From Globisporangium splendens (lineage: Eukaryota; Oomycota; Peronosporomycetes; Pythiales; Pythiaceae): a stretch of DNA of 64,000 bases. The position numbers and the translations under genes are program-made. Shown in pieces: positions 22,201 through 31,138 of the stretch (its first letter is position 1; each line of letters starts with the position of its first letter). Under the pieces are notes generated by a model. That model ran no database searches and was not told the origin of the DNA. It saw only the letters and a program-made list of their open reading frames with translations. The DNA lies in contig VFIW01000023.1 of assembly GCA_006386115.1 (NCBI GenBank), positions 186,001 through 250,000 of the forward strand, read 5' to 3'.

Positions 22201-23603
22201 CACGCGATTTCGCCGATCGCACCCATCAACTCGGTTTGCCGACCGATGAAACTCTGGATCTGACCGAGCTCGGCGTCTTTCCTTGCTTTTTCACGGAGTG
22301 CGAGTTCGTCGAGTTTGGAGTCCGCGACGCCTTCATGAAGCCCTGCGACAAGGAAGCGCACCAGCTGTAGACCTAGTTTGAGCGCTCGTTTCTTCTGGTA
22401 GCTCTTGGTGGACGTCACCGCGCCATCGTCATCATCACTTGGTGTGTTAATGTCGCGACGCGACGGAAGACGCAGTAGTTGTGGCAAATGGGACTCGAGG
22501 TGCGGCAGCTCGCGCAAGAGCGTCTGGGTCATCAGGTTGTCGCGCACCATGTTGTTCACGATCTGCAGACAGTCCGATATCACGCTGCTCCCTTCCACTA
22601 GCCCTTCGATCTCCATGATCTGGAAGAGCCGCACAAAGCCATCCTCGAACGCGAGAAACTGCTGCACTATTTTCTCGCGCTCGGTGAGTTTCACGAGCAC
22701 TTGCAGCGCAGCATCACGAATGTGGTCGCGCTTGTCTTCGACAACCTCGAGCAGGCGTCGGAGCCCTTCCTTGCACTCGAGCACCGCAGCTGCAAACTCC
22801 TTTTGCTTGGCCTCTTGGATGCATTTCACGAGCGTGATCGTCGGGCCTCGGATCCAGGGCGATGGATCCTGCAAGAGTTGCAAACAAATCTGAACTCCAG
22901 AGGTCGGCGCGCCGCGCATCGAGAACGAACTGTGACCGCCGCGTGCACCAGAGTGCATCGGGTCCAAAAGTGACGTGGCTGTCGTCGGCGACGTCGTGAT
23001 AAGCTCCTGGAGAAACTCGAGCATGGCTTCCATCAGCTCCGTGTCCCGCGGATCCGAAATCAGCGCGTTCAGCACGACCGGGATCGCCGTCTCACCGAGC
23101 ACGCGATGCGCAGGCGTGCTCGTCGCTGCTCCCGTCGTCTTCGTACCGTTAACAGGACTCTCACGCCTAGAATTTGATGCTACGAAACCGCGCGCGACGT
23201 CACGGAGCGCCTCGGTGGCTTTCTTGCGTTCGCCGAGCAGCGTCGCGTACTGCAGACGCTCGACCGCGAGCTCGATCTCTTGCATCACGCTGGCGGGGAC
23301 CGCGTCATCCGACTGTGTCTCCGATGCTGTCGTCACACTGCTGCTGCTATTGTCCGCATTGATGTCGCTGTTAGTGCTGCTGCTACTGCTGCCATTTACA
23401 TGCGCTGGGGACGCCGCGCGGTGCACTGGAGAGGGATCCGTGGGGCTCATGCGAGCCGCTGGCGACGGCGAGGGGCTGCTGCCCCCAAGCGCGGACATGG
23501 CCGCAGCAGCCGCCGAGGGAGAGCGCGAAGGAGCGCTTCCACTGCCGTCGCCCTCGCTGCCCGCCGTCACGATGCGATGCACGCGCGAGATCACGGCTTG
23601 CAT
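19260..23603 (-). CDS. USO1: USO1/p115-type vesicle tethering factor
   Basis: A 1,447-residue single-exon gene; the start is the ATG at 23603 (MQAVISRVHRIV). Residues ~1-110 are a Ser/Ala-rich extension. Residues ~110-830 form the armadillo-like globular head (VERLQYATLLGERKKATEALRDVA, then repeats such as GVQICLQLLQDPSPWIRGPTI and ALQVLVKLTERE). From ~920 to ~1400 there is a long coiled-coil tail rich in Glu, Lys, Gln and Leu heptads. The family tethers COPII/COPI vesicles at the ER-Golgi interface with Rab1 and golgins, then promotes SNARE pairing. The usual strongly acidic C-terminal tail is reduced here. The length is larger than animal p115 (~960) and closer to yeast Uso1. It is divergent with the Tim44-like gene 2 across about 250 bp. 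Confidence 0.85.
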   Translation of the reverse strand: MQAVISRVHRIVTAGSEGDGSGSAPSRSPSAAAAAMSALGGSSPSPSPAARMSPTDPSPVHRAASPAHVNGSSSSSTNSDINADNSSSSVTTASETQSDDAVPASVMQEIELAVERLQYATLLGERKKATEALRDVARGFVASNSRRESPVNGTKTTGAATSTPAHRVLGETAIPVVLNALISDPRDTELMEAMLEFLQELITTSPTTATSLLDPMHSGARGGHSSFSMRGAPTSGVQICLQLLQDPSPWIRGPTITLVKCIQEAKQKEFAAAVLECKEGLRRLLEVVEDKRDHIRDAALQVLVKLTEREKIVQQFLAFEDGFVRLFQIMEIEGLVEGSSVISDCLQIVNNMVRDNLMTQTLLRELPHLESHLPQLLRLPSRRDINTPSDDDDGAVTSTKSYQKKRALKLGLQLVRFLVAGLHEGVADSKLDELALREKARKDAELGQIQSFIGRQTELMGAIGEIACCQNEELTDLQLQALDLLELLGSSNGGNQVILVNLQSKPSHLSVLSEFVRLDFAEEETPVSVAAASLLDSLFRNNETTKMAIFQQLNAPPPIDDQDGNELPPTVPAGCVLLDGLIKNAEAIMTGNEKNDALRFKTIGSWKACHRLTSLLTGSDFCKELALRIPSEYENSEAQAVAGGLFLTRCLRLLSSSSSTPKTPDLAASIFQIKVGVLCLLIQWSIGCTKAVREIVGSVANLSILVNLFVAKEDQLSPRSTLETTHLRGLVAMLLGCCLEYLVDARQQELPSNRGPPGAAASLLSEQSSSTEMTREQLLELISKRIGLERFTDAFIQFQQSPQVIACARGSKNQSSRNLLPQRTVADDGGEGELGNYLFAFYEKSFIGVYREMSDRVQKRIISIYTCAESGAQDGGASSNAMSAYQDLIRIQDKQLHDLEKQLADLKNAQAQQQQQSAETFTQNVVSGGGDALEEAIEQTKAEMNAQFAQQLEAIKHQHNQEKSELEGKIKTMEAAALAMETRFNGLSVAFEQLEVDHQKQGEALELATRAAASSGSIPPDAGAAQHETGGNYRRELETLQEKCALLEYELHEEKELRVQGEKHFYLDRNELEMHLLRLQKEIEDLRMSLSQRDEQIQENNQMLEALEAGQAVLKKENTKLKEQLENSAHAAVPSENSGDASQSEAEAALHKEIEHLSKELVSKQSELDLARETHRGFERRFVSQLQGETAKEQSDEKASGAENQASEAVDQVAQHGAAREIFKLLEKQRAKSRELKQTVESLTLENGSLKVQVTASQEERDALQARLDEAEIQLNDWRLSSGESEEAMRLKALIEKQLEELQELRSLVDKMEALSLASTKELEAKNDEIVLLQKSITDLEAAAEEQKAKLTAKLAELESKLGQGGDTRGKSKSEAAMNGVDAPIGTPMTATPESNSTESTLEDAYMLLASLEIHCGVLREKLREARGDEAVLAATQASRLRGAITM

Positions 23604-23852
23604 TCCTGCTTCTTCCGCTTTGAGATGACAGCAGCTCGAATATGGGGAGTGCAATGTGCACTGTATACGACACAATAAGTGATACCAAAAGTATCTCGAC
23701 ACCAAGTACCAAACAGCTCACGGAATCGATACCAACGCATCAAATCAAAGGTATCACGATGTTGTATTTGGCAGCAAGCATATTTCGATACCAAAGTACC
23801 AACCACACTTCAATTCTGCAATCGCCAAGGCAACTCGTCAATTGAGAGAAGC
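23604..23852. promoter_or_regulatory. Short divergent promoter with repeated GATACCAA motifs
   Basis: Only 249 bp separate the USO1 and Tim44-like gene 2 start codons. The stretch contains the inverted repeat GATAC-caaaa-GTATC (23681-23695), GATACCAA again near 23728 and 23787, a reverse GGTATC near 23750, and ACCAAGTACC/ACCAAAGTACC variants. It probably holds both promoters; the repeated motif may bind a regulator. Confidence 0.45.
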
Positions 23853-24782
23853 ATGCTCGCTGCACGTCGCGGCCGCCGCGTGCTCCTGCGCGCGATGCAG
23901 CAGCAGCGCCACAAGCAGCACCACAACCAGCGCTTGGTCCCGCGCGCGTTCTCATCATCTTCGTCGTCCTCTGGCTCCTCGTCGCAGCCGCCGTCGCCGC
24001 GCCACTGGTCCGGTATCAACACGTACTATTTCTCGATGCGCGGGCTCGGTATCGCGACGCGCGTGGTGAGCAACATGCAGGACTTCTTCCGCTTCTACGA
24101 CAACGGTGTGTTCGCCAAGAGCGTGAACGACGACGCGCGCAGCGCCATGTACGTGCTCACGCAGTTCCCCGCGTCGACACGCGTCGACCTCGTCGAGTTC
24201 AAGCAAGCGGCCGAGCAGGTCGTGCACACCGTGTACGAGCAAATGTACGCAGCGTCAAACAGCAAGCAGACCACTCCTGTCACACAAGGACCAGATGGCA
24301 ATGCCACTGTTGATACTAACTCACCGACAGATCCGCTGTGGTACCTGAGTTCGATCGCGTCCGACTCATGCGCTGAGGTGCTGAAGAGCAAGTCCGCGAT
24401 GCAAACGAAGCGCTTAGCGCTCAGGGGATCATCGGCTCACAACACGCGCGTGATCTTGGAGCAGCTGAACGTGAACCGCGTCGAGATCGCGGCTGTCGAG
24501 TACAAGAGCTGTCGGTATGATGATGAAGACGCGCAGCAGCGAGGCTACGACGAAGAAGAGTGGCTCGAGGTCCACGTACAGTACGATGTCACCGAGCACC
24601 TGCAGATCACGACGACGAACGGCGAGGGCATCGACGATCGCAAGACCATCAACACGACATTCACGTGGACCTTCGAGTCGAACGTGACGGATCCAGACGA
24701 AGTGGACTGGCAGATCGTAGACGCCACGCCGTTCACGGAGACTTCGGCTGTGCTGACGCCCGTCAAAGCCGCCGAAAAGTAG
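23853..24782 (+). CDS. Tim44-like mitochondrial protein, paralogue 2
   Basis: A 309-residue single-exon gene with its ATG at 23853. The first ~45 residues (MLAARRGRRVLLRAMQ..., then RAFSSSSSSS) are Arg-rich with no acidic residue and end in the same FSSS motif as the other paralogues, a likely cleaved mitochondrial presequence. The body keeps the family layout: FFRFYDNGVF, the V-EF helix (RVDLVEFKQAAEQVVHTVYEQMY), a longer Ser/Thr/Asp-rich insert at residues ~130-160, and the C-terminal EVHVQYDVTEH, WTFESNV and VDWQI strands. It is the most divergent member in its middle part. It shares a short divergent promoter with USO1. The Tim44/MRPL45-like assignment is an inference from layout and motifs. 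Confidence 0.65.
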   Translation: MLAARRGRRVLLRAMQQQRHKQHHNQRLVPRAFSSSSSSSGSSSQPPSPRHWSGINTYYFSMRGLGIATRVVSNMQDFFRFYDNGVFAKSVNDDARSAMYVLTQFPASTRVDLVEFKQAAEQVVHTVYEQMYAASNSKQTTPVTQGPDGNATVDTNSPTDPLWYLSSIASDSCAEVLKSKSAMQTKRLALRGSSAHNTRVILEQLNVNRVEIAAVEYKSCRYDDEDAQQRGYDEEEWLEVHVQYDVTEHLQITTTNGEGIDDRKTINTTFTWTFESNVTDPDEVDWQIVDATPFTETSAVLTPVKAAEK

Positions 24783-25466
24783 GACGTGCAACAACAACAA
24801 ATATCAGGTCGTGGGATGATGGGAGAGAGAGAGAGAGAGAGAGAGGAAGGTTTTCATTTTTGGATAGAGAAACAGACAACGAGACAACTTGGAGACCTGA
24901 TGCTAAGCCCTAAGCAGTTCATCAATGCGACGACTAGGTTTGCTCAGGTAATTCTTTCTTTGAGGTGGTTGTATGCGGTGAAACCGTGGATCCCAGTTGC
25001 ATTCGTTCCTTGCAGATATCGAGACAAGCTCCCCGGCAGATTTCTGACGATTTCCTTGTCGCTTTTCAAAAGGTATGCATTTCTCCGAGAATTCTCCGCA
25101 ATATCTCAATGGAGATGTTATCCTTATTAGTAAGTTTGTGGGTATGCGCATTCCAGGTCACTGGGTCCAAGTCCTTCCGCTCTCCTGGACAACAACAAGA
25201 ACAAAATTGGTGAGCTGGGGTCAGGTTAAAGCCTCAAGTCTTGTATCGATGTACATGCCAATGATTTAGCAGCCTGAGAGTGAGTCCTAGAAAAGATGGA
25301 GAATTCTCGACGCAAGTCCAACAAACGCCTGGTACCATGCAGGCTCTGACCGGTCGATCTCTTCATCTATCCTCACTCAACGTTTCCCATTCAAGCTCAC
25401 AAGCCACTCCAACAAGCTCGTACCACCCGGACTTCGACCTCCGCCAAGCACCAAGTAAGCGAAACC
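24783..25466. other. Intergenic region with a GA microsatellite
   Basis: A (GA)n tract at about 24824-24853 follows the stop of the Tim44-like gene. The right end is the promoter and leader of the secreted-protein gene, where TCCTCACTCAACGTTTCC near 25371 resembles an initiator. No gene is supported. Confidence 0.5.
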
Positions 25467-26407
25467 ATGAAGTTCACGTATGCCTCGACCACCGCTGCTG
25501 CCGTCGCCCTCGCTGTTGCGTGCAGCACGCCATCTCTCGCTGCCGCCGAGGACATTCGCGTCACGGGAGCCAGAGCCACACCCATGATGCAATCAGCCTC
25601 TGGCGATGCGACCACCACCGGTGTCGTCGTCAAGATCGCGACCCACGACATCCTCAACAGCCCCACCGCACTCGTCAACAAGAACACGCTCGCCATGGAC
25701 AACAACGTGGCTGTGACGCGCAGCAACATCGTGTTCTTGCAAAATGACCGCCTCGCCCTCAAGCTGGGTCGCAAAGTGGAGCGCATGGTGACGTCTGCCG
25801 ACGCCCGAGATATGAGCACTGCCACTCTGTCGAAGAACGTGATGAAGGTGGTATCGGGGAAGGACACGGACACGGCGATCATGACGAAGGCATCAGCCGC
25901 GGTGGCCGCGAAAGACGACGCGACGACTCGCAGCCAACGCATCGCGGACCTGGTGAACGCCGCCATGAAGACGATGACGACGGAGAAGCGGGACGACCTG
26001 ACGCACGAGTTGGGCGAAGACGCCGACGACAACGACAAGGAACAGGACATCCAGTCGCAGTCGCCCCGCGGCGTGACCGTCCTGGTCGGCACCAAGGACA
26101 TCTTGCGTCAGCCCACGGGTATCGTCAACAAGAACGTGGCGCTGAGCGACAACCAGATTGCAATTGGCGGCAGCACCTTGGTGCCGAGCCGGAACGACGT
26201 CGTGACGCTGACTGGTGGCGCCAAATCGCGGACGTTGTCGCGTCTGGGTCGGCGATCACTGCTGGCGACGTCAAGTACCGTGTTGGCTTCTTGCACGCGA
26301 AGAAGGGTATGACGAAGAAGAAGGCAGGTGCGGTGAGCGACGACGAGTCATCGGACGAGGCAGTGGCGACGACCGAAGGTGACAGCAAGGAGCAGTTTGG
26401 TTTCTAG
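25467..26407 (+). pseudogene. Secreted two-module protein of unknown function, frameshifted near the 3' end
   Basis: The ATG at 25467 opens a clear signal peptide (MKFTYASTTAAAVALAVACS, cleavage likely after SLAAA). The mature part has two related modules of about 45 residues: one around DILNSPTALVNKNTLAMDNN and one around DILRQPTGIVNKNVALSDNQ, separated by a basic/acidic helical region (residues ~110-200). At 26224-26227 the DNA has three A where the 8.7-kb copy has four. The lost base shifts the frame, and translation ends at 26312 with an Arg/Ser-rich tail. In the unshifted frame coding continues to a TAG at 26405-26407. Beyond it the same frame stays open to about 26526 with a Gly/Trp/Tyr-rich stretch ending in Cys, so a second lesion is possible. 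I recognise no family. An apoplastic or cell-wall role is possible because of the signal peptide. No RXLR motif was seen. Confidence 0.7.
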
Positions 26408-27051
26408 GGCGGCAGACTGGGGTGGGGCTGGCGCTACCCTCTGGGCCACTGGAACGTGTTCGGCGCGGGTCAGCACGGGGGTGGTTGTGGTCTGGGACTC
26501 GAGTTTGGCCCGTACTTCTACTGCTAAGCAGCAAGCGTGAGTTTGCAGTCGAATTGGCCATTGAGTGATTTGTTGGTTAAACAGAGAAATGGATGTTCGA
26601 TGTCGTTGTGAAGCTGTGTTTGTTTTGTTGCATGCTTTACATCGCCTGGCCATTTGTATCATGCGCCTGAATTTTTCTGTCAGCCTGCAGGTGCAAAACG
26701 AGTCGTACTCACAAAACCTTTTCAACAAAGTTTCGCGATCGTAGCGTCACTTTCACTTTTGTCCGTTTTCAGCGTTGTGCATATGCATATGTGCGTGGTG
26801 TCATCACCATTCAAACAAAAGCACAACATAAACGGAGGTGAGCTAATAAAAAGCTGGCGGTGTTGGGGACAAGATGCAAAGCCATTGTATGTGTGAGGAT
26901 ACCATGCGCTGGGCAATTCTGTGCACTTGCTCAATTAAACTGACAAGATTAATCACACAGAGAGGCACTGGTTATCTGTGCTGGTGGAAAGCTAACCAGC
27001 CCCTGCTGCCAGCGTAAATGCAACGACCATACATTCTCACAATTTCTCTTC
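26408..27051. other. Intergenic region
   Basis: It contains the open Gly/Trp-rich continuation of the secreted gene up to about 26526. After that no feature is recognised as far as the 3' end of GHR copy 4. Confidence 0.5.
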
Positions 27052-28109
27052 TTAGTTGACAAAGCGCGTCGCACGATCATGCGGTGCGTCGTAGTCGACC
27101 GATGGGTCGTGTCCGACAGCTTCCGGGTTGAAGTTGAGCAGCATCAGCTTGAGGTGCGACCAGTTCACAGTCGCCTTCAACGCTGGATTCTGGTACAACT
27201 CGCGCAGGTACTAACAGATTCAACAATGCACACACACACACACACAAGAGTCAAGTAAGTTATCAGATACCAAGCCAGGAAGACACACATGCACACACAA
27301 AATAAAACAGCTTAGGCACGTACGCTGACGAGGTTTGGGTATTGCGTGAGGTTGAGCTTGTCACCTGGACGCTGGTTCACGTCAAAGCGGATGAGCGCGT
27401 GGAACAGACGAACGTCAGCCTCCGTGATCGAGTTCCCCACGAGGAAGCGGGACTTGGCGAGAACGTCCTCGGCGCGCTGGATGTTCTCGAAGTACTTGGT
27501 GAGTTCCGCGAGACGCGTCTCTTCCTCCTTGGCGAGCACGACCTTGAACATGCTGGACGCGATGTCCTGCACCAAGCCGGCGTTGATTCCATCGATCTCC
27601 TTTTCGAGCGCCGCAGGGAGCAGGTCGACCTCCGACGGCACCAGCTCACGGAAGCCCGTGTTGAACGTGCGCAGGATGTCGGCAGACTCGTTCGACACGA
27701 TCGTCTGCTTCTTCTTGTCCCAGAGGATCGGCACCGAGAACGCGCGCGGCTCTTTGCTCACGCGTTCGTAGATGTCGCGAGCAAAGCGCGAGTTCGTCAC
27801 GGTGTCAGGGATGCAGCCCTCGGTCGAGTACTCCTTGCCGTCTGGTCCCGTGATCGTAGGCTCGGTGGCTGGGTCCACGAATACCCAGCCCTTGTGCGTG
27901 TCGGTCTCGTCACCTGGTCTGGTCTTCTGGGAGATCGGGTGCGCCACCGAGAGTCCCACGACGTCCTGCAGACCCTTGAGGTTGCGCGCCGAGAGCGCGC
28001 GGCTCGCAAAGGGACACGAGTGCGCCACGTACAAGTGGTAGCGTCCGGCTTCGGCGGGGAACTCGGCGTCGGCTTCTGGCTGGATGTAGCTTCTGTATGG
28101 AGCGGCCAT
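27052..28109 (-). CDS. ECM4: Glutathionyl-hydroquinone reductase, copy 4 (inverted)
   Basis: Exons on the minus strand are 28109-27324 and 27210-27052; intron 27323-27211 (113 bp). All catalytic and structural motifs are present (Cys32, FSVPILWDKK, NESADILR, TEADVRLFHALIRFD). One change lies next to the active site: Tyr30 to His, giving AHSCPFASRA. It shares GDKLNLTQ and the GGG codon in LVGNS with copy 3 rather than copies 1 and 2, while keeping LYQNPALK. The tail reads RATRFVN, differing from every other copy. Similarity to the other copies again starts at the initiator; the DNA upstream is different. Confidence 0.92.
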
Positions 28110-28142
28110 GGAGGTTGGAGTCTTGAGAGTGTGCTTGATGCG

Positions 28143-28159
28143 GCAAATTGAAGAGTGAG
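28143..28159 (-). promoter_or_regulatory. Inr + FPR core promoter of GHR copy 4
   Basis: On the minus strand CTCACTCT (28159-28152) and CAATTTGC (28150-28143) match the other GHR promoters. TCATAAACA (28267-28259) and GATTGCG (28243-28237) lie further upstream, as they do upstream of the other copies. Confidence 0.65.
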
Positions 28160-28765
28160 CGAGGAGGCCAAGGGGGCAAGCAGGAACCCGAGACCAATGT
28201 ACAGCGCAGGATCACGTGCAACTAGCTCTCGTGGAGCGCAATCAGCACGGAACCAACTTGTTTATGACCAAAGACAGAGGACAAACACCAACATCACCCT
28301 GTTTATGCCCAAAAGCCTGACAAAGCTTGTGGCTTACGCACGCAATCAATCAGGATACTGCAATCAATATCTGATGTTGATGATGATAAAGAATCTATTG
28401 AACTTGGAGTTTAAGACTCCCTGGGGAAGAGAATTGGTGGGTTCTCAGCTATCATATCCTGCCGTAACACAAGCATTCTCACACTTGCGTCCGGGTTTTT
28501 CGTAATTTTCTAGTTTTTCTGGCGTTTGTAGTTTCTTCGTGTGCCATTTTGTAAATGGCTTTGTTCGTTGTTGTATACGTTTTGGCTGTGCTTTGTCAGC
28601 CTCACTTGCACTAGTGAACGTCGGGCTTCGATGCTTCGATCACGTCTCGAGTCACAGAGCCGGTGGGTCTGTTACGGGGTCTTGTGCTGCGTTGCTGGTT
28701 GGCGACGTTGCGGGTTCGTTGTACTGCGCGACGAGTGGTCAAATGTTGCAATCTTCATCGACGTC
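28160..28765. other. Intergenic region
   Basis: Upstream region of GHR copy 4 and the 3' side of the alpha-kinase relic. No other feature was recognised. Confidence 0.5.
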
Positions 28766-29340
28766 TCACGTTGGCACTTCACCAATCGCAGGCACTTTCA
28801 AGCGCAACGCGCCACAAAAGCGGTTGCATTGATGGGTCTCAAAGAAGAGTCGCATCCCGTTCTTGCCCAGGTTGGTTCGTCCAAATCGTGTGCTGGCAAT
28901 GCAGTGGATTGCTGGATCCGTCAACAAGAGAGTCTCTTGTGTGGAAGCTGGAGCTTCGTTGCGATCTTTTCTCATCGACGGCTTGATGCCTTGCAAGTCG
29001 GTCACCAAGAGGTATCCTTGTGTTACATTGTGCGTCCAGCGAGCAAACTCTGTCAAGTCTCTTTGTCAGCAAAGGTCTCTTTCTCTCCGCCTTCGACATC
29101 GCTGCTGTAGGAGTTGTTGGCTGGGGAGTAGACCTGCAAATGAGCGTGGGCAACGTAGTTGTGAAGGGGGATTGGATGCCGCCGTTGATCGCATCGAGCA
29201 GATGATGCTTCTGGACATTGCCGTTTTTCATTTTCCTGTCTGGCGATCCACGTTTGTCGGTTGCTGCAAATACTGCAAGTTGTTCCATCCATCATCAATC
29301 GTGCAGTTGACGGCAACGGAGGTTGTTTTTCTGCGATTGG
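28766..29340 (-). pseudogene. Alpha-kinase relic
   Basis: The minus-strand frame from 29056 to 28766 encodes the C-terminal half of an alpha-kinase domain (eEF2K/MHCK family): EFARWTHNVTQG, the catalytic-loop LVTDLQG, LLLTDPAIHC, FGRTNLGKNGMRLFFETH and the zinc-binding H-x-CN-x-x-C (HQCNRFC). Immediately upstream (29056-29340) the reading continues only in other frames, with a TGA at about 29055, and no start or N-lobe (ATP-binding) sequence is recognisable. The gene is therefore truncated and frame-broken. Intact members phosphorylate Ser/Thr in alpha-helical substrates. Confidence 0.7.
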
Positions 29341-29586
29341 TGTGAGACAAAGCTCAACCACCGGCGCGGAAAAGCTGGCAGTTTTTGCTACTTTGCCCAG
29401 GAGATCCTGAATACCAGCCACGTGCACTGTCAATAATTATCGCAAAACGGGATGTGATGGGCTCAACCGCGGCACAAGATCGTTCAGTTCTCGATGGACA
29501 TTTTTGGTAGCTTCATCGTTTTTCAGTCCATTTGATCTTGTTTATTTCGGTGGAGCAGTCACTTTCACACTGCACCTGACAAATAT

Positions 29587-30727
29587 CTAGCTGACGTTGA
29601 CGATCTTCCAGTCGATATCATCAGGGTGCGTCACGAGCGACTCGAAGCGCCAGACCGCGGACGAATCGCGCACAACGGACTGATCCTGTCCGTCTGCCGT
29701 CGTCACGTCGAGATGCTCTTTCGTCTCGAAGAGCACATCCAAAAACATCCGCTCGACAAAAGTGTTGTAGTCCGCCGGATCGATCTCGGGCGTCGCAGCA
29801 GCGAGCTGTTGTGCCTTTTCGTCGGCATCACTTTGGAACTGGGTTTGGTCCCCATCGCCATTCGCTGCTGGCACGCGTGCAGAGATGTCTGCCACGCCTT
29901 GCTCCGCCTTGTATTCCGCCAGCGTGAGTCGATCCCACTCGACGCCTGTCAGGTACACGCCGTTGATGTCCAGCTGCTTCAGGTCGAACGTGTTGCCAGA
30001 CTTGCTGCTCTCGGTCATCGCGTACAGGAACGCTTCGTAGCACTCGGGCGACAGTCCTTGTTTGAGAGTCTCCGCGGCTCTCGACTCCTTGATCGCACCA
30101 ATCGCGAAGTTGATGAACTCGCGCGAGTACATCGTGTTCATCGCGAGGTCGCATGCAAACTGCGCGCCATTCAGGAAGTCTACGGCATCGATCTCCGTAT
30201 TCGCCGGGATCTGGAGCTTGGCAAAGAGCAGAAAATTGATGAAGCGGAACTTGGACGGATCGAACACACCCTCGCGTTCGTAGCGCTCGAACTGCGCGAC
30301 GCGCTCCGTGCACCGGTTGGAGTACTGGACCAGGCCCTCATAACCATCCAAAATCGTCGGCTTGCGCTGCTGCGACGATGACGAAAACTGCATCGTCATT
30401 ACGGCACGCGACACAACAATTAAGCGAGCATGTCAGCATCAAGACGAGATTCAGATGTGCACACAATGTACACGCACGGGAAACAAATTATTAGCAGCAA
30501 CATCATACTATCGACGCATGCACATACGCGTCGCGCATTCCAGCCCCACGTTCGAGTCTTGGACGAGGAGCTCTTTTCGTGGCAGCCACACACATACACA
30601 GAGACAGATGCACACACGACACTGAACGCACCTGCTGGACACTGAGAGCTCCTCTGCGCATGCCAGCAGCGTGCAGCCGCTGCGATAATCCAGCGACGCA
30701 GCGCCGCACGGCCACTGCTCGCATCAT
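29587..30727 (-). CDS. Tim44-like mitochondrial protein, paralogue 3
   Basis: Two exons: 30727-30632 and 30387-29587, with intron 30631-30388 (244 bp, GTGCGT...TGCAG), giving 298 residues. Exon 1 encodes 32 residues with seven Arg, one His and no acidic residue (MMRAVAVRRCVAGLSQRLHA...), an ideal mitochondrial presequence. Exon 2 begins exactly at FSSSSQQRKP, the motif where the other paralogues also change from presequence to mature part. The body shows FERYEREGVF, IDAVDFLNGAQFACDLAMNTMYSREF, then FLDVLFETKEHLDVT, WRFESLV and IDWKIV. It is the closest relative of paralogue 1 in the MYSREF region. The exon choice rests on frame continuity and presequence logic; transcript evidence is lacking. 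The Tim44/MRPL45-like assignment is an inference. Confidence 0.65.
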
Positions 30728-30798
30728 TGTCGTCTCTCGCTTCTTTTTCGACTAACGTTATCGGCACGTGCCATTTTGTGAAGTGGGAAGCACCGGTT

Positions 30799-30854
30799 CA
30801 ATACCGGTGTGCATTCGATATACCGGTACTTCAAGATATACCGGTATACTTACC
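30799..30854. promoter_or_regulatory. Three ATACCGGT palindromes upstream of Tim44-like gene 3
   Basis: ATACCGGT occurs at 30801-30808, and longer palindromic forms ATATACCGGTA and ATATACCGGTATAC occur at 30818-30828 and about 30837-30850, all 75-125 bp upstream of the predicted start codon. They resemble, but are not identical to, the repeated GATACC elements upstream of paralogue 2. Confidence 0.45.
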
Positions 30855-31138
30855 GAAGATCCTAAGTTAAAGTTCAAATGCACTAATTTGATGGAGCAAG
30901 GATCTGTTTTTGCCCTGCGTTAGGGAAAATGCAATGCAGCCGGAGCTTCGGTTGGCACAAGGCGACTAGTGCTGTCACCTCCCATCACATGATTAATTTC
31001 CTTGACGCCTCTAAGTTTCAGATTTGCACACTGGGAGTTGTGGCTGGAGTCTGGCGCGCACTCGCTTGCTGCCGCGGGTTCTGCGGATATGAGAATCCTC
31101 GCTTCTGGCGCCGAGTGATGTGGGAGGCGATCGATTGA

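Noticed and set aside
25467..25600. RXLR or Crinkler effector identity for the secreted protein
   Set aside because: A signal peptide is present but no RXLR-EER or LFLAK-type motif follows it.
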